DNA of 32,538 nucleotides from Leucothrix pacifica (GTDB taxonomy: Bacteria > Pseudomonadota > Gammaproteobacteria > Thiotrichales > Thiotrichaceae). The translations under genes and the position numbers were made by a program. Where the stretch lies: contig NZ_QGKM01000077.1 of assembly GCF_003172875.1 (NCBI RefSeq), positions 1 through 32,538 on the forward strand, in the 5' to 3' direction. Below, in pieces: positions 7,775 to 16,470 of the stretch (the first letter of the stretch is position 1; every line of letters begins with the position of its first letter). Below the pieces are notes generated by a model. It ran no database searches. It worked only from the letters and a program-made list of their open reading frames with translations, and had not been told where the DNA came from.

Positions 7775-7921
7775 TATAGACCTTGCAGTCATCAACGGCG
7801 ATGACAAAGCAAACCACAATTGGCGTGTCGCCACGCATACATAAATTCGGGTAACGAAGCCCTGAGCCTATCGGTTAGACAACCGTGTGTCTCAGGGCTT
7901 TTTGTTTTTTAGGAGAGCGTA
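7775..7921 (+). promoter_or_regulatory. NasR/ANTAR-type antitermination leader
   Basis: The predicted untranslated leader contains two stem-loops with hexaloops. P1 is GTCATC-AACGGC-GATGAC (7788-7805), a perfect 6-bp stem. P2 is GGGT-AACGAA-GCCC (7849-7862), a 4-bp stem closed by a U-G pair. Both loops have A at position 1 and G at position 4, the recognition rule known for ANTAR-domain antiterminators such as NasR and EutV. The 3' arm of P2 is also the 5' arm of the terminator at 7858-7899, so the two structures exclude each other. A further hairpin (TGGCG-TGT-CGCCA, 7821-7833) lies between them. Function is inferred from structure; no ANTAR protein is encoded in the window. Confidence 0.75.
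7858..7910 (+). terminator. Intrinsic terminator in the nirB leader (attenuator)
   Basis: AGCCCTGAG (7858-7866) pairs with CTCAGGGCT (7891-7899). A nested CGGTT/AACCG hairpin (7872-7885) lies inside, and a run of T residues broken by one G follows to 7910. It lies directly before the nirB Shine-Dalgarno sequence, so it must be read through for expression. Confidence 0.85.
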
Positions 7922-10372
7922 ATGCTTAAACAAAATTTAGTCTTGATCGGAAACGGCATGGCCGGCGTGCGAACACTGGAAGAATTGCTAAAGCTGGATT
8001 CCGACCTGTACAACATCACAGTATTTGGTGAAGAACCTTATGGTAACTACAATCGCATCATGTTGTCGCCAGTGCTGGCCAGTGAAAAGACCATCGATGA
8101 GATCATGCTGAATGATGAGCAGTGGTATATCGATAACAACATCACATTGCACAAAGGCAAAAAGGTCACAGAAATCCAGCGTGGTCGCCAGCAGGTCGTG
8201 ACTGATGACGGTATTACCGTACCGTATGATCGTTTGATTATTGCGACAGGTTCTACACCGTTTATGTTGCCACTACCGGGTGCAGATAAAGAAGGCGTGA
8301 TTGGCTTCCGTGATATCAAAGACGTCAACACCATGATGAGCGCCACTGAGAACTATAAGAAGGCCGTTGTGATTGGTGGTGGTTTGTTAGGACTGGAAGC
8401 TGCAAATGGTTTGATGAAGCAAGGCATGGATGTCACGGTTGTGCATCTGGGTGGCTCACTGATGGATCGTCAATTAGATGAGCCTGCCAGTGAAATGCTA
8501 CGTCAATCGCTGGAAGAGCGCGGCATGAAGTTCTTAATGAAACACAGCAGTTCTGAAGTACTGGGTGATGAGCGTGTAACTGGTCTGCGCTTTAATGATG
8601 GCACAGAAGTTGAAGCTGATCTGTTAGTCATGGCGGTGGGCATCAAGCCAAACTTTGCGTTGGCTAAGTCTGCTGGCCTGTACTGCGAGCGCGGTATTGT
8701 GGTGAATGACACCATGCAATCCTACGATCCAAAAATCTATGCAGTAGGTGAGTGTGTACAGCATCGCGGCATCGCTTACGGACTGGTTGCACCATTATGG
8801 GATCAGGCTAAGGTTTGCGCGAATCACTTGGCGAATTTCGGTATCGCTCGTTATGAAGGTACTGTGACATCAACCAAGTTAAAAGTGACCGGTATCGAGC
8901 TATTTTCAGCAGGTGATTTTATCGGTAATGAGAATACTGAAGAAATCGTTTTCAAAGATGCTGCGACAGGTACTTATAAGAAGATTGTTCTGGAAGATGA
9001 CAAAATCAAAGGTGCTGTAATGTACGGCGACACCGTTGATGGTAGTTGGTATTTCCAGATGATGAAGGATGGCACGGATGTGTCGGCATTCCGCGATACT
9101 TTGTTATTCGGTCAGGCTCACTTGGGCGACTCTGGTCATAATCCGGAAACGCGGGTAGCTGGTCTACCGGATGATGCTGAGATCTGTGGCTGTAATGGTG
9201 TGTGCAAAGGCGACATTGTGAATGCCATTAATGAGCACAAAATCTTCACCTTGGATGAAGTACGTGCGCATACCAAAGCCTCTGCTTCTTGTGGCTCTTG
9301 TACAGGACTGGTTGAGTCATTGCTTTCTCACACAGTGGGTGGCGATTATTCTGCCACGCCAAGCACTAAACCTGTGTGTGGTTGCACCGATGCGACGCAT
9401 GATGAAGTGCGCGAAGGCATTATCAATATGCAGCTGACCACCATGAAAGCAGTACGCGAAGAATTCCAATGGCGTAACGCGGATGGTTGTGCCAGCTGTC
9501 GTCCGGCACTGAACTACTATTTACTGTGTGCATTCCCTGAAACTTACGTCGATGATCCTCAGTCACGCTTCATCAATGAGCGTGCTCACGGAAATATCCA
9601 GAAAGATGGTACTTACTCGGTTGTGCCTCGTATGTTCGGTGGTCTGTGTACGGCACAACAACTACGCGACATCGCGGATATTGCGGATAAATACAAGGTT
9701 CCTGAAATGAAGGTTACAGGTGGTCAGCGTATCGATATGTTCGGTATCAAGAAAGAAGATTTACCGCCGATGTGGAATGACTTAAGTAATGCTGGTTTTG
9801 TTTCCGGACATGCTTATGCAAAAGGTCTGCGCACGGTGAAAACTTGTGTGGGTGAGAAGTGGTGCCGTTTTGGTACGCAGAACTCCACCGGTTTGGGGGT
9901 CAAGCTGGAAGAGCTGACCTGGGGTTCATGGATGCCGCATAAATTTAAGATCGCGGTATCAGGTTGCCCACGTAACTGTGCGGAAGCCACTATCAAAGAT
10001 TTCGGTGTGGTCTGTGTGGATTCTGGCTATGAATTACACGTTGCCGGTAATGGCGGGATCAAAGTACGTGTGACAGACCTGTTATGTAAGGTGCAAACGG
10101 AAGAGGACGTGCTCGAATACTGTGCGGCGTTCACTCAGTTCTATCGTGAAGATGCACACTATCTGGAGCGAACTGCACCTTGGATTGAGCGTGTGGGTTT
10201 GGCCAAAGTACAAAAAGCACTGGAAGAACCAGAGCAGCGTAAGGCCTTGGCAGAGCGCTTTGCGATATCGCAGAAGAAAGCCCAGATAGACCCGTGGAAA
10301 GAGCGTGCACAAGGCACAGAAGCACTTGAGTTTGCACCGATTAAAGTGAGCGCATTAGGAGAGTTAGTATGA
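7922..10372 (+). CDS. nirB: Assimilatory nitrite reductase [NAD(P)H], large subunit
   Basis: The 816-residue flavo-siroheme enzyme reduces nitrite to ammonium in the cytoplasm. The N-terminus has the FAD motif GNGMAG (11-16) and a second GGGLLG dinucleotide-binding motif. Two BFD-type [2Fe-2S] modules follow (C422, C424, C457, C460, and C486, C488, C523, C526). The C-terminal ferredoxin-reductase domain carries the siroheme/[4Fe-4S] cysteines C642, C648, C682 and C686 (TCVGEKWC and SGCPRNCAEA). An AGGAG Shine-Dalgarno sequence at 7911-7915 fixes the start. The last codons overlap nirD by four bases (ATGA), indicating translational coupling. Expression is predicted to depend on sigma-54 and on read-through of the leader terminator. 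Confidence 0.97.
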   Translation: MLKQNLVLIGNGMAGVRTLEELLKLDSDLYNITVFGEEPYGNYNRIMLSPVLASEKTIDEIMLNDEQWYIDNNITLHKGKKVTEIQRGRQQVVTDDGITVPYDRLIIATGSTPFMLPLPGADKEGVIGFRDIKDVNTMMSATENYKKAVVIGGGLLGLEAANGLMKQGMDVTVVHLGGSLMDRQLDEPASEMLRQSLEERGMKFLMKHSSSEVLGDERVTGLRFNDGTEVEADLLVMAVGIKPNFALAKSAGLYCERGIVVNDTMQSYDPKIYAVGECVQHRGIAYGLVAPLWDQAKVCANHLANFGIARYEGTVTSTKLKVTGIELFSAGDFIGNENTEEIVFKDAATGTYKKIVLEDDKIKGAVMYGDTVDGSWYFQMMKDGTDVSAFRDTLLFGQAHLGDSGHNPETRVAGLPDDAEICGCNGVCKGDIVNAINEHKIFTLDEVRAHTKASASCGSCTGLVESLLSHTVGGDYSATPSTKPVCGCTDATHDEVREGIINMQLTTMKAVREEFQWRNADGCASCRPALNYYLLCAFPETYVDDPQSRFINERAHGNIQKDGTYSVVPRMFGGLCTAQQLRDIADIADKYKVPEMKVTGGQRIDMFGIKKEDLPPMWNDLSNAGFVSGHAYAKGLRTVKTCVGEKWCRFGTQNSTGLGVKLEELTWGSWMPHKFKIAVSGCPRNCAEATIKDFGVVCVDSGYELHVAGNGGIKVRVTDLLCKVQTEEDVLEYCAAFTQFYREDAHYLERTAPWIERVGLAKVQKALEEPEQRKALAERFAISQKKAQIDPWKERAQGTEALEFAPIKVSALGELV

Positions 10373-10704
10373 GTCAGTGGATAGAGATTGTAGCGCTGGA
10401 AAACATCCCGGTGTTAGGTTCACGCGTGGTAAGTGTCGACTCTGGCACAGACATTGCGTTGTTTAGATCAACGGATGATGCTGTTTTTGCAATACGTGAT
10501 GCTTGCCCTCATAAGCAAGGTCCACTGTCGCAAGGCATTATGCATGGCACGTCAGTGACTTGTCCGTTGCACAATTGGAAAATCGACCTTGCCAGTGGTT
10601 CTGCCTTTGCCCCCGATGAAGGCTGCACCAATGTGTTTCCGGTCAAAGTTGAGCAGGGCAAAGTGCTGCTTCAGCTAGAACCGGCTACAGAGAAGGTTGC
10701 GTGA
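10369..10704 (+). CDS. nirD: Nitrite reductase small subunit, Rieske type
   Basis: This 111-residue Rieske-fold partner of NirB starts within the nirB stop codon (ATGA). It keeps a full set of [2Fe-2S] ligands: C46-P-H48 and C65-P-L-H68, in CPHKQGPLSQG and CPLHNWKI. In this it resembles B. subtilis NasE and assimilatory NirD proteins rather than E. coli NirD, which lacks these cysteines. An iron-sulfur electron-transfer role alongside NirB is therefore likely. The gene ends 48 bases before nasA. Confidence 0.95.
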   Translation: MSQWIEIVALENIPVLGSRVVSVDSGTDIALFRSTDDAVFAIRDACPHKQGPLSQGIMHGTSVTCPLHNWKIDLASGSAFAPDEGCTNVFPVKVEQGKVLLQLEPATEKVA

Positions 10705-10752
10705 CACAGATCGCGCCGCCCATTGTGTAATGTAATCGCTGAGTAATGCCTG

Positions 10753-13449
10753 ATGTCTGAAGCAAGTGTAAGTCCAGTACGCACAACCTGTCCTTATTGT
10801 GGGGTGGGGTGTGGCGTGAATGTACAACCCGAAACGGATGGATCGTTTACGGTAAAGCCGGATAAATTGCATCCGGCTAACCAGGGAAGATTGTGTTCTA
10901 AAGGCATGGCGCTGGCAGAAACACTGGATCATCCGATGCGTTTGCTACATCCCGAGATTGCCGGTAGGGCGGTGTCTTGGGATGAGGCAAGCACTGAGGT
11001 GGCACAAAAGCTGAAAGACATCACGGCCAAACATGGGCCGGATTCGGTGGCATTTTATGTATCAGGTCAGCTACTGACTGAAGACTATTATGTTGCCAAT
11101 AAGCTGATGAAGGGATTCATTGGTTCGGCCAACATCGACACCAACTCGCGGCTGTGCATGTCATCAGCTGTTGTCGCGCACAAGCGGGCATTTGGTGAAG
11201 ATTTGGTGCCGTGTAGCTATGAAGACCTCGAACAGTGCGAATTAATTGTATTGGTCGGGACGAATACCGCATGGTGCCATCCGGTGTTATATCAGCGGAT
11301 GGTAAAAGCTAAGAAAGACAATCCATCGTTAAAGGTGGTGTTGATTGATCCGCGACGCACCCAGACAGCGGACTTAGCTGATCTGCACTTGGCCGTAAAG
11401 CCGGGTTCAGATGCATATTTGTACAATGGTTTGCTGGCGTATCTGGCAGACAATGGGCATACAGCGGCTGCTTTTGTCGCGCAACACACCGAAAATTCGG
11501 AAGGCGCAATCGAACAGGCAAAAATAAGCGCGAATGATGTTGTGGCAGTCGCTGAGCAATGCGGCTTATCGGTTGAGGCAGTGAGTGCCTTTTTCACTCT
11601 CTTTGCCTCGACCGAGAAAGTCGTTTCGGTCTTTTCCCAGGGCGTAAATCAATCCTCCAGCGGTGCAGACAAAGGCAATGCATTGATCAATTGCCACCTA
11701 CTGACGGGCAGAATTGGTAAACCTGGGATGGGACCGTTTTCATTCACCGGACAGCCTAATGCCATGGGTGGACGGGAAGTGGGTGGTCTGGCGAATCAGC
11801 TGGCCGCACATATGGACATTGAAAATCCTGAGCACCGTGAGTTAGTGCAGGAATTTTGGCAATCCCCGAGAATTCCTCAGCAACAAGGTTTAAAAGCGGT
11901 TGATCTGTTTGAAGCCATTCATGAAGGCAAGGTCAAAGCCGTGTGGATTATGGCTACCAATCCAGCCGTGAGTCTGCCGGATACCAACCGCGTTCGTGAA
12001 GCCTTAGAAAAATGTGAGTGTGTCATTGTATCGGATTGCATCGCCAATACGGATACCATGAAATACGCTGATATTCGTTTACCTGCACTGACTTGGGGCG
12101 AGCGTAACGGTACGGTGACGAATAGTGATCGCACGATTTCAAGACAGCGTCCTTTTGTGCCAGCACAGGGCGAATCAAAAGCCGATTGGCAGATAGTCAC
12201 GGAAGTTGCTCATAAAATGGGTTATGCCAAAGACTTCCCGTATCAGACATCACTAGATGTGTTTAAAGAGCATGCCACGCTCAGTGGATATAAGAATGAC
12301 GGGCAACGTTGTTTTGATATTTCTGTGTTGTCTGGTTTGTCGCGCGAAGCCTTCGACGCATTACAGCCGATGCAATGGCCTTTGAAAGCAGCGGATGCCT
12401 CGGCGATTGAAACAAGTGATGGTAGTCCGGAGGATTATATGGAAACCACACGTTTGTTTGAAGATGGATTGTTTTTCACACCTAGCCGCAAAGCGCGCTT
12501 TATTAGTGTGACGCCAACGCTGCCACAATCCGAAGCGAGTCACGAATACCCATTAGTTATGAATACGGGGCGTGTGAGAGATCATTGGCACACGCTTACC
12601 CGTACCGGTATTTCCTCGCGTCTATCACTGCATGTGAGTGAACCTACAGTGGAGATTAGTCCGCAGGATGCCAGTAGCCGGGGTTTGAAGGATGGTGATT
12701 TACTGCGGGTGCATAACCAACTCGGTGAATTACGTCTGCCTGCAAAAATCGATCAAGGTTTACAACAGGGCAATGTCTTTGTCCCGATGCACTGGAATCA
12801 GCAGTTTGGCCACTCTGCCACGGTAGGTAATGTGATTCCATCTGCGGTTGATCCATTCTCAGGTCAGCCTGAATCAAAACATGCTGTGGTTGAAATTGAA
12901 CCGCTGAATACTATTTGGCATGGTTTTATTATTTCACGACGTCAGCTCACGCTGTCTAATACTAGCTACTGGCACTGTCAGAAAGTGGATGATGCTTGGT
13001 ATTACGCCTTAGCAGGCGATCAGTTACCGGAAGATTGGGCGGGTATGAGTCGTAAGGTCTTATGTGGCGAAGGTAAAGCCAATTGGGTTGAATACTTTGA
13101 TTCTGCCCGTCAGACGTATCGTGGTGCGCGCTTTATTGGTGAATCCTTAGAAAGCTGTGTGTTTGTTGGGCCATCTGCAGCACAACTACCGGAGACGACC
13201 TGGCTGAAGCAATTATTCACGCAAGATCAGCTGACGAAGTCAGATCGCCAGAGCTTATTGTCGGGTAAGCCCGCTGTGGTAGTCGAGGATACCGGTAAGG
13301 TTGTGTGCTCCTGCTTCAATATCGGCGAAAAAACGATTCAGCAGGCTGTCCAGACTAACGGTTTGACTACTATTGAAGCAATCGGCAAGTGTTTGAAAGC
13401 AGGGACAAATTGCGGTTCCTGCATACCGGAGTTAAAAGCCTATCTGTAA
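10753..13449 (+). CDS. nasA: Assimilatory nitrate reductase catalytic subunit
   Basis: The 898-residue molybdopterin (bis-MGD) enzyme reduces nitrate to nitrite in the cytoplasm and feeds NirBD. The N-terminal [4Fe-4S] ligands are C13, C16, C20 and C48 (TTCPYCGVGCGV, GRLCSKG). The molybdopterin domain has typical family segments: SRLCMSSA, GTNTAWCHPV, GQPNAMGGREVGG and NTGRVRDHWHT. The C-terminus adds a BFD-like [2Fe-2S] module with C852, C854, C887 and C890, as in long-form NasA proteins that take electrons through an extra cluster. It has no twin-arginine signal. It follows nirD with 48 bases between and no visible promoter or terminator, so it is probably in the same transcript. A nitrate transporter is not encoded here. 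Confidence 0.95.
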   Translation: MSEASVSPVRTTCPYCGVGCGVNVQPETDGSFTVKPDKLHPANQGRLCSKGMALAETLDHPMRLLHPEIAGRAVSWDEASTEVAQKLKDITAKHGPDSVAFYVSGQLLTEDYYVANKLMKGFIGSANIDTNSRLCMSSAVVAHKRAFGEDLVPCSYEDLEQCELIVLVGTNTAWCHPVLYQRMVKAKKDNPSLKVVLIDPRRTQTADLADLHLAVKPGSDAYLYNGLLAYLADNGHTAAAFVAQHTENSEGAIEQAKISANDVVAVAEQCGLSVEAVSAFFTLFASTEKVVSVFSQGVNQSSSGADKGNALINCHLLTGRIGKPGMGPFSFTGQPNAMGGREVGGLANQLAAHMDIENPEHRELVQEFWQSPRIPQQQGLKAVDLFEAIHEGKVKAVWIMATNPAVSLPDTNRVREALEKCECVIVSDCIANTDTMKYADIRLPALTWGERNGTVTNSDRTISRQRPFVPAQGESKADWQIVTEVAHKMGYAKDFPYQTSLDVFKEHATLSGYKNDGQRCFDISVLSGLSREAFDALQPMQWPLKAADASAIETSDGSPEDYMETTRLFEDGLFFTPSRKARFISVTPTLPQSEASHEYPLVMNTGRVRDHWHTLTRTGISSRLSLHVSEPTVEISPQDASSRGLKDGDLLRVHNQLGELRLPAKIDQGLQQGNVFVPMHWNQQFGHSATVGNVIPSAVDPFSGQPESKHAVVEIEPLNTIWHGFIISRRQLTLSNTSYWHCQKVDDAWYYALAGDQLPEDWAGMSRKVLCGEGKANWVEYFDSARQTYRGARFIGESLESCVFVGPSAAQLPETTWLKQLFTQDQLTKSDRQSLLSGKPAVVVEDTGKVVCSCFNIGEKTIQQAVQTNGLTTIEAIGKCLKAGTNCGSCIPELKAYL

Positions 13450-13486
13450 AATTTCCTGATAAATTCTAAATATTGATAAATTTTTC

Positions 13487-13534
13487 TGAGCCTTTTTTAT
13501 TTCTGTTTGCGCTTTACAAGACAAGAGCGGCAAT
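13487..13534 (+). promoter_or_regulatory. Conserved upstream block, copy A
   Basis: This 48-base block aligns without gaps to 14368-14415, upstream of the second DUF4360 gene. Shared parts are TGAGCCTTTT at the start, TTTRCGCTTTA in the middle and AAGAGCRGCAAT at the end. The DNA around it is A+T-rich and not otherwise conserved, so the block was probably kept by selection. It lies 95 bases before the start codon. Confidence 0.55.
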
Positions 13535-13629
13535 AACAGATTAATTAAGTCACTCAAAAAAGGTTTATTAAAAAATACGATTTAATTTTAAATCACATTT
13601 ATATTATTTAGGATACTGGGAGTTTTATT

Positions 13630-14253
13630 ATGGCTAAGCAAATTAAAACAATTCTTGCTACTTCTGCATTATTAATCGGTGCTTCACAAGCTGCAGTAGC
13701 TGGTCCAAACTTATCAGGTGTTACAGTTGAAAAAGTAGGTTATGCAGGTAACGGTTGCCCGGCAGGTTCCGCTTCAGTAGTACTGGCTTCAGATAAGAAA
13801 AGTGTTTCAGTATTGTTTGATGAGTATATCGCTGAAGCAGGTGGCCACGGTCAACGTACTTTTGATCGTAAGAAGTGTGATATCGCTTTCGGTTTAAAAA
13901 TTCCTTCAGGTATCAGCGTATCTTTCATTGATGCAGACTACCGCGGATTCAACGACTTACCACGCGGTGCACGAGCCAGCTTTAAACGTGATTACTTCTT
14001 CGCAGGGACTCGCGGTGCAAGCTTGACTAAGAACTGGAGAGGTTCACGTAGTGACGACTTCCACATTAAAGATCGCATGGGTGTGTTTGCTAACGTATGG
14101 TCAGCTTGTGGTGCCGATGTCATCCTTCGCTCTAAGACATCAGCAACAGTACGTACACGCCGCGGTAATGAAGCACTGATGATGGTTGACTCAGCTGACT
14201 TGTCAGCAAAGACAGTTTACAAGTACAACTTCCGTTACAGAACATGTCGTTAA
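13630..14253 (+). CDS. Secreted DUF4360 protein, first tandem copy
   Basis: The 207 residues begin with a Sec signal (MAKQIKTILATSALL...AVA, cleavage predicted after residue 24). The mature part matches DUF4360: GYAGNGCPAGSASVVLASD, SVLFDEY, DRKKCDI, DADYRGFNDLPRGARASF, YFFAGTRG, SACGADV and a C-terminal RTCR. The cysteines in GNGC, KKCD, SACG and RTCR would suit disulfide bonds outside the cytoplasm. The molecular function of DUF4360 is unknown. It is followed by its own strong terminator. An almost identical gene lies next to it, so this is a recent tandem duplication. Confidence 0.9.
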   Translation: MAKQIKTILATSALLIGASQAAVAGPNLSGVTVEKVGYAGNGCPAGSASVVLASDKKSVSVLFDEYIAEAGGHGQRTFDRKKCDIAFGLKIPSGISVSFIDADYRGFNDLPRGARASFKRDYFFAGTRGASLTKNWRGSRSDDFHIKDRMGVFANVWSACGADVILRSKTSATVRTRRGNEALMMVDSADLSAKTVYKYNFRYRTCR

Positions 14254-14288
14254 TTCGATAACAAGATACATTAACAGGGGTCTTGTTG

Positions 14289-14329
14289 GCCGCAGCTATT
14301 GGGAAATAGCTGCGGCTTTTTTAGTTTTT
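14289..14329 (+). terminator. Intrinsic terminator of the first DUF4360 gene
   Basis: Twelve-base perfect arms, GCCGCAGCTATT (14289-14300) and AATAGCTGCGGC (14305-14316), enclose a GGGA tetraloop. Six T residues follow, then further T-rich sequence. Confidence 0.95.
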
Positions 14330-14367
14330 ATTATTAATAAATAAATATAAAAATAATTTAAATTAAA

Positions 14368-14415
14368 TGAGCCTTTTATTTAATAGTTTACGCTTTAATA
14401 AATAAGAGCAGCAAT
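14368..14415 (+). promoter_or_regulatory. Conserved upstream block, copy B
   Basis: This is the second copy of the block at 13487-13534, of the same length with no gaps. It lies 72 bases before the start codon of the second DUF4360 gene. It sits after the first gene's terminator, which implies that each paralogue has its own promoter. Confidence 0.55.
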
Positions 14416-14487
14416 TATTTAAATGGATTACTTAATAATTTATTGGCTCCTCAACTTCATTCAAATCGGGTAATAGAGGCACACATC

Positions 14488-15111
14488 ATGTTAAAGCAAA
14501 CTAAAACAGTATTAGCAACTTCAGCTCTTTTAATGGCAGCTTCACAAGCAGCAGTCGCAGGTCCAAACCTTAGTGGTATTCAGATCGAAAAAGTGGGTTA
14601 TGCCGGGAACGGTTGTCCAGCAGGGTCAGCATCTGTTGTACTGGCATCTGACAAGAAAAGCGTATCAGTATTATTTGATGAGTATATCGCAGAAGCAGGT
14701 GGCCACGGCCAACGTACCTTTGACCGTAAAAAATGTGATATCGCATTCGGTCTGAGAGTTCCTGCAGGTATCAGTGTATCATTCGTTGATGCTGACTACC
14801 GTGGCTTTAACGACCTGCCACGTGGCGCACGGGCTAGTTTTAAGCGTGATTACTTCTTTGCAGGCACACGTGGGGCAAGTTTAACTAAGAACTGGTATGG
14901 CTCGCGTAGTAATGACTTCCACATTAAAGATCGCATGGGTGTATTTGCGAATGTTTGGTCAGCCTGTGGTGCAGATGTCATTTTACGTTCTAAGACTTCA
15001 GCGACAGTAAGAACACGTCGCGGTAACGAAGCTCTGATGATGGTTGATTCAGCGGACCTGACAGCAAAGACCGTATATAAGTATAACTTCCGTTACAGAA
15101 CATGTCGTTAA
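14488..15111 (+). CDS. Secreted DUF4360 protein, second tandem copy
   Basis: The ATG at 14488 is preferred over an in-frame start 45 bases upstream, because it gives the same 207-residue length and the same signal-peptide position as the first copy. An AGAGG sequence lies upstream. The mature proteins differ at only a few positions, for example IQIEK against VTVEK, RVPAG against KIPSG, and YGSRSND against RGSRSDD. At DNA level the copies differ at many third codon positions, so protein sequence is under purifying selection after an older duplication or one kept by conversion. A UUCG-loop terminator follows. Confidence 0.9.
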   Translation: MLKQTKTVLATSALLMAASQAAVAGPNLSGIQIEKVGYAGNGCPAGSASVVLASDKKSVSVLFDEYIAEAGGHGQRTFDRKKCDIAFGLRVPAGISVSFVDADYRGFNDLPRGARASFKRDYFFAGTRGASLTKNWYGSRSNDFHIKDRMGVFANVWSACGADVILRSKTSATVRTRRGNEALMMVDSADLTAKTVYKYNFRYRTCR

Positions 15112-15140
15112 TCTAACAATAGATTAGGGGTGGGCACAGG

Positions 15141-15168
15141 AAAGGCTTTCTTCGGAAAGCCTTTTTCT
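15141..15168 (+). terminator. Intrinsic terminator of the second DUF4360 gene
   Basis: AAAGGCTTTC and GAAAGCCTTT form a 10-bp stem with a stable TTCG tetraloop, followed by T residues. Confidence 0.9.
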
Positions 15169-15252
15169 ATGGTTGGAGGTGAAGATACTTTCAGATCCGT
15201 TGAAGTGCAGCGTCATTCCAAATTGATAAATCAGAAAGACTAGTCCGTTTGC

Positions 15253-15810
15253 TTAACTAAAACGAAGTGGGTGATTAATGCCATTACTTAGGATATTTAA
15301 CACATCTCCATCCGGTGTCGTCTCATGTACACCAAGCGCTACCAACTCCGTAAATACACTACGACTTAATCGCCCTTGCATGCCGTAACGCACTTCAACC
15401 AAAGGGATTTCCTGATCAGCAATCAATGTATTATTAAGCGTTAAAGGGTGATCCGCACCCAAGATAATAGTGTCACCATAACTGCTGGTAAAGGCAATTT
15501 CTTGCTCTGCTGTACCTTGCTGGCTGACAGTCATTTGAGTGATTAAAAAAGGTGTAGTTTCAACCGTGATTTTTAACTGCTCGGCAGGCGTTTTTAAATA
15601 ATGCTCGCCGTTTTCCATCCACAATACGCTGGAAAATAAATTAACCAACTTCTCGCGTTTGATTTCCCCACCTTCATGTATCCAGCTACAGTCGTGCTTG
15701 ATGACGATATCAATATCATCTTTGCGATCAGGGTTCCAAAGATGCACCGGTGGATGCCCGGTTTCTGTGATTTTATCCAGTTCTTCAGCTAATGCAGTCA
15801 GGTCGCTCAT
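15253..15810 (-). CDS. DUF1285 family protein
   Basis: The 185 residues carry the DUF1285 pattern: PPVHLWNPDRKDDIDIVI, then DCSWIHEGGEIKREKLVNLFSSVL, HYLKTPAEQLKITVETTPF and a C-terminal PLVEVRYGMQGRLSRSVFTELV. The family is widespread in proteobacteria and the function is not established. It has no signal peptide or membrane segment. It is the second of two minus-strand genes (the YRGQ protein gene lies upstream, about 90 bases away), and it converges on the DUF4360 pair. Confidence 0.88.
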   Translation of the reverse strand: MSDLTALAEELDKITETGHPPVHLWNPDRKDDIDIVIKHDCSWIHEGGEIKREKLVNLFSSVLWMENGEHYLKTPAEQLKITVETTPFLITQMTVSQQGTAEQEIAFTSSYGDTIILGADHPLTLNNTLIADQEIPLVEVRYGMQGRLSRSVFTELVALGVHETTPDGDVLNILSNGINHPLRFS

Positions 15811-15899
15811 GGGAATAACTCAGTTAAGGGTGTATTGCACAATATCAGAGCATGCGGTTTCAGCATAGGGCGATGTCTGTATAGTAATTGGTCGCATCC

Positions 15900-16382
15900 T
15901 TAGTCGTTTACTATCTGTCCGCGATACATACGAGGTGGCTTTTTCACTGCATTTTTTGTGTCAGGCTTCGGTCTCTCGGTAAGAATCTCCTGTCCCCGAT
16001 ACGTTTTTTTCAGATAAGTCGGCTCTTCAGGTGCAGGTTTTTTTTCGACAGAGGGCTCGTCTGTTGCTGCAGTTTGTGGAAATGTAAGACCGAGTTGGTG
16101 TACGACATCTTGGTGGTTGACTTTGTCAGACTCTCTGAATAAGGAGTTATTATTTTCAGAAAATGCTGCTCGTCCTCGGAGTCCGGCTTGAATTGCTTGT
16201 ATTGCCTCTGATCCATGAAAACGCTTATAACAACAATGAGTGATTTCACCATCCTTAATCGCAAAGCGACAGGAAGTATTGTCCTCAGTGGCGATAAAGA
16301 AAGTTCCGGAGTGTTTAGCCGCCAAAGGAACACTTAATTCATGTAGTAGTTGGGCAAGGTCGGCGTAAGCGTTTGATTTCAT
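15900..16382 (-). CDS. Hypothetical protein with two C-terminal YRGQ motifs
   Basis: The ATG at 16382 gives 160 residues; an upstream in-frame TTG (16397) is less likely. The first 95 residues look like a compact domain: KHSGTFFIATEDNTSCRFAIK, then DGEITHCCYKRFHGSEAIQAI. This resembles DUF4388/PATAN-like sensor domains, but the match is only suggestive. A proline- and lysine-rich linker follows, containing two copies of a short motif, KTYRGQEI and RMYRGQIV, the second at the extreme C-terminus. Similar YRG motifs occur in DUF4278-type proteins. I do not recognise a defined family. The protein is probably cytoplasmic. Confidence 0.75.
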   Translation of the reverse strand: MKSNAYADLAQLLHELSVPLAAKHSGTFFIATEDNTSCRFAIKDGEITHCCYKRFHGSEAIQAIQAGLRGRAAFSENNNSLFRESDKVNHQDVVHQLGLTFPQTAATDEPSVEKKPAPEEPTYLKKTYRGQEILTERPKPDTKNAVKKPPRMYRGQIVND

Positions 16383-16470
16383 TACATACCTACTCAATGA
16401 TTTTATTGTCGGGGTTTTCTAAGTGTAGTAAATGTAAATGCAATATCTACGCCAATTTTATTTGATGGCT

